A stretch of 5,552 bases of DNA. Source: an uncultured Clostridia bacterium. GTDB lineage: Bacteria; Bacillota; Clostridia; Oscillospirales; Oscillospiraceae. Under the pieces are notes generated by a model, which was not told where the DNA came from, did no database searches, and saw only the letters and a list, made by a program, of their open reading frames with translations. Position numbers and translations under genes: made by a program. Below are positions 3,697 to 5,552 of this stretch, piece by piece; within the stretch, counting starts at the first letter, position 1; each line of letters begins with the position of its first letter. Where the stretch lies: assembly GCA_945946745.1 (NCBI GenBank), contig CAMEWZ010000111.1:1-5552 (forward strand), given 5' to 3'.

Positions 3697-5552
3697 TCAG
3701 CACAGCTTCGCGCCGGCGGGAATGGCATCGTCCAGCATAATGAGGTTCAGCTTTTCCTCCCCCTTTTCGGTGTGGACGGCGGACAGCAGCATACCGTTGC
3801 TCTCCTTGCCCATCATCTTCCGGGGCGGCAGGTTGGTGATGGCGACCAGCGTCTTTCCCACCAGCTCCTCGGGCTTGTAGAACTTGGCGATGCCGGACAG
3901 GATCTGCCGGTCTACGCCGGTGCCGTCGTCCAGGGTGAAGCACAGCAGCTTGTCGCTCTTTTTCACGTTGGTGCAGGCCTTGACCTTCACCGCCCGGAAA
4001 TCGCTGCGGCAGAAGGTGTCAAAATCCACCTTTTCTTCCGCGTAGGGCTCGATTTCAACGGCAGGCTTGGCGGGCTTGTTCAGCTCCTCCAGGGCTGCCA
4101 GCTCCTTCTCCATATCGATCCGGGGGAACAGCGCCGGGCCGGCCACCGTTGCCACCTCAGCAGGCAGGATGCCGAACCGGTTCAAGCTGTCCCAGTCCAT
4201 CCGGGCGCCGCCCAAGCGCTTGGCGATCTCCTCAGAAGTCGCGGGCATGAAGGGCGTCAGCAGACCGGCGCAGATACGCACCGTCTCCAGCAGATTGTAG
4301 AGCACCTTCGCCAGACGGGGCTTGTTCTCCTCGGACTTGGCCAGCACCCAGGGAGCGTTCTCGTCGATATACTTGTTGGCCCGGGAAATCACCTTGAAAA
4401 TCTCGGCAAGGGCATTCTGGAAGGCGTACTTCTCCATCTGCTCCTCGTACTTTTCCCGCAGGCCGAAGGCCATGGCCAGCAGCTCCGCGTCCTTTTCCTC
4501 GTCCGCCAGCTGCTGGGCAGGCAGGCTCTCGCCAAAATACTTCTGCGCCATGGCAACGGTGCGGGACACCAGGTTGCCCAGGTCGTTGGCCAGATCCACG
4601 TTGATGGTGTTAATCAGCAGCTCATTGGAGAAATTGCCGTCGGAACCGAAGGGGAAGGTCCGCAGCAGGAAGAACCGCAGGGCATCCACGCCGAAGCGCT
4701 CCGCCAGCACATAGGGATCCACCACATTGCCCTTGGACTTGCTCATCTTGCCGCCGTCCAGCAGCAGCCAGCCGTGGCCGTAGACCTTCTTGGGCAGGGG
4801 CAGATTCAAGCTCATCAGCATGGCGGGCCAGATGATGGAGTGGAACCGGACGATCTCCTTACCCACAAAATGCACATCGGCAGGCCAGAAGGCCTCCAGA
4901 TCGTGATACTTGTCATTTTCAAAGCCCAGGGCGGTCATGTAGTTGAACAGGGCGTCGATCCAGACATAGACCACATGGCCGGGGTCAAAGTCCACCGGCA
5001 CGCCCCAGGTGAAGCTGGTGCGGGACACGCACAGGTCTTCCAGGCCCGGCTTGATGAAGTTGTTCACCATCTCGTTGACCCGGCTGCGAGGCTCCAGGAA
5101 GTCGGTGTTCTCCAGCAGATCCTGCACCCGGTCGGCGTACTTGCTCAGCCGGAAGAAATAGGCCTCCTCCTCCGCGTCCTGCACCGGGCCGCCGCAGTCG
5201 GGGCACTTGCCGTCCACAAGCTGGCTCTCCGTCCAGAAGGACTCGCAGGGCTTGCAGTATTTGCCCACGTACTTGCCCTTGTAGATGTCCCCGTTTTCGT
5301 ACATCTTCTTGAAGATCTTCTGAATGGCCGCCACGTGGTAATCGTCGGTGGTGCGGATGAACCGGTCGTAAGAAATGTTCATCAGCTTCCACAGATCCAG
5401 CACGCCGCCGGGGCCTTCCACGATGTTGTCCACAAACTGCTGCGGGGTGACACCCGCGTCCTTGGCCTTGTCCTCGATCTTCTGGCCGTGCTCATCGGTG
5501 CCGGTGAGGAACATGACGTTGTAGCCCTGGAGCCGCTTATACCGGGCCATGG
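3697..5552 (-). CDS. metG: Methionine--tRNA ligase MetG, N-terminus outside the window
   Basis: The enzyme charges tRNA-Met with methionine using ATP in the cytoplasm. The visible part has 617 codons ending at TGA 3697-3699. The first visible residues, MARYKRLQGYN, align inside the catalytic domain of known MetG proteins. The Met at 5550 is therefore not the true start, and roughly 30-40 residues with the HIGH motif lie beyond the window edge. In visible-residue numbering: TGTDEHGQK 16-24; a zinc knuckle with Cys 99, 102, 116 and 119 (CKPC...CPDC); FVGKEIVRFHSIIWPAML 228-245; and the KMSKS loop 268-272, intact. A helical anticodon-binding domain follows (about 305-450), with a C-terminal OB-fold tRNA-binding domain from about 507 (VDFDTFCRSDFRAVKVK) to the end, fused as in B. 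subtilis-type MetG. The gene faces phoU tail to tail and is unrelated to phosphate uptake. Confidence 0.97.
   Translation of the reverse strand, partial: MARYKRLQGYNVMFLTGTDEHGQKIEDKAKDAGVTPQQFVDNIVEGPGGVLDLWKLMNISYDRFIRTTDDYHVAAIQKIFKKMYENGDIYKGKYVGKYCKPCESFWTESQLVDGKCPDCGGPVQDAEEEAYFFRLSKYADRVQDLLENTDFLEPRSRVNEMVNNFIKPGLEDLCVSRTSFTWGVPVDFDPGHVVYVWIDALFNYMTALGFENDKYHDLEAFWPADVHFVGKEIVRFHSIIWPAMLMSLNLPLPKKVYGHGWLLLDGGKMSKSKGNVVDPYVLAERFGVDALRFFLLRTFPFGSDGNFSNELLINTINVDLANDLGNLVSRTVAMAQKYFGESLPAQQLADEEKDAELLAMAFGLREKYEEQMEKYAFQNALAEIFKVISRANKYIDENAPWVLAKSEENKPRLAKVLYNLLETVRICAGLLTPFMPATSEEIAKRLGGARMDWDSLNRFGILPAEVATVAGPALFPRIDMEKELAALEELNKPAKPAVEIEPYAEEKVDFDTFCRSDFRAVKVKACTNVKKSDKLLCFTLDDGTGVDRQILSGIAKFYKPEELVGKTLVAITNLPPRKMMGKESNGMLLSAVHTEKGEEKLNLIMLDDAIPAGAKLC

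Noticed and set aside
2963..3943. Long open frame (326 codons) on the - strand across phoU, the terminator and the metG 3' end
   Set aside because: It lies opposite phoU, reads through the phoU-metG terminator and overlaps metG in another frame. Its product is a biased mixture rich in His, Gly and Arg with no recognisable domain. It is a shadow of GC-rich coding sequence.
4322..4714. Open frame of 130 codons opposite metG, rich in Ser, Ala and Arg
   Set aside because: It is the complement of metG codons. There is no ribosome site or domain, and the strongly conserved metG frame explains the sequence.
5500..5552. MetG apparently lacking the HIGH motif and starting at MARYK
   Set aside because: The window ends inside the gene. 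The first visible Met aligns with an internal position before ARYKR in the family, so the missing motif is due to truncation by the window edge.
1..5552. Search for a new defence, mobile or multi-gene accessory system
   Set aside because: Every long frame with sensible composition belongs to pst-phoU or metG. No CRISPR repeats, integrase, toxin-antitoxin pair or RNA gene was seen. Only the small palindromes are not explained by standard annotation.

Overview
The window is a stretch of chromosomal core genome holding most of a high-affinity phosphate uptake operon, pstS-pstC-pstA-pstB-phoU, on the + strand. It is followed by the convergent methionyl-tRNA synthetase gene metG on the - strand. 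The proteins resemble Firmicutes (class Clostridia) versions: a B. subtilis-like MetG with a fused C-terminal tRNA-binding domain, and AAGGAG/AGGAGG-type Shine-Dalgarno sites. The GC-rich codon use and short GTAGGGCGG-type palindromes between genes would suit a gut Oscillospiraceae/Ruminococcaceae-type bacterium. That placement is inference and was not tested by search.

Layout. Positions 1-146 hold the 3' end of pstS (phosphate-binding lipoprotein). A strong intrinsic terminator follows at 171-203. The gap before pstC carries a duplicated ATTTTACA motif (211-218 and 234-241) and a TATAAA box (262-267), read here as a candidate PhoP-controlled promoter. pstC (292-1161) and pstA (1158-2015) encode the two membrane permeases and overlap by ATGA. 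pstB (2133-2885) encodes the ATPase and phoU (about 2954-3601) the regulator. A shared, probably bidirectional terminator (3653-3690) separates phoU from metG (3697-5552), whose N-terminus lies outside the window.

How the genes work together. PstS captures phosphate outside the membrane, the PstC/PstA heterodimer forms the channel and the PstB dimer powers transport. PhoU links transporter state to a PhoR/PhoP-type two-component system, which is not visible here. The terminator between pstS and pstC, followed by a second candidate promoter, could allow PstS to be made in excess of the membrane complex.

The least ordinary content is a family of small GC-rich palindromes in the two spacers around pstB. 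One spacer (pstA-pstB) holds an 80-bp inverted pair (2030-2109); the other (pstB-phoU) holds a single copy (2894-2925). The copies keep a 9-bp stem through paired compensatory changes. No phage, transposase gene, CRISPR array, defence system or novel multi-gene system is visible. No gene-free stretch exceeds 300 bases.
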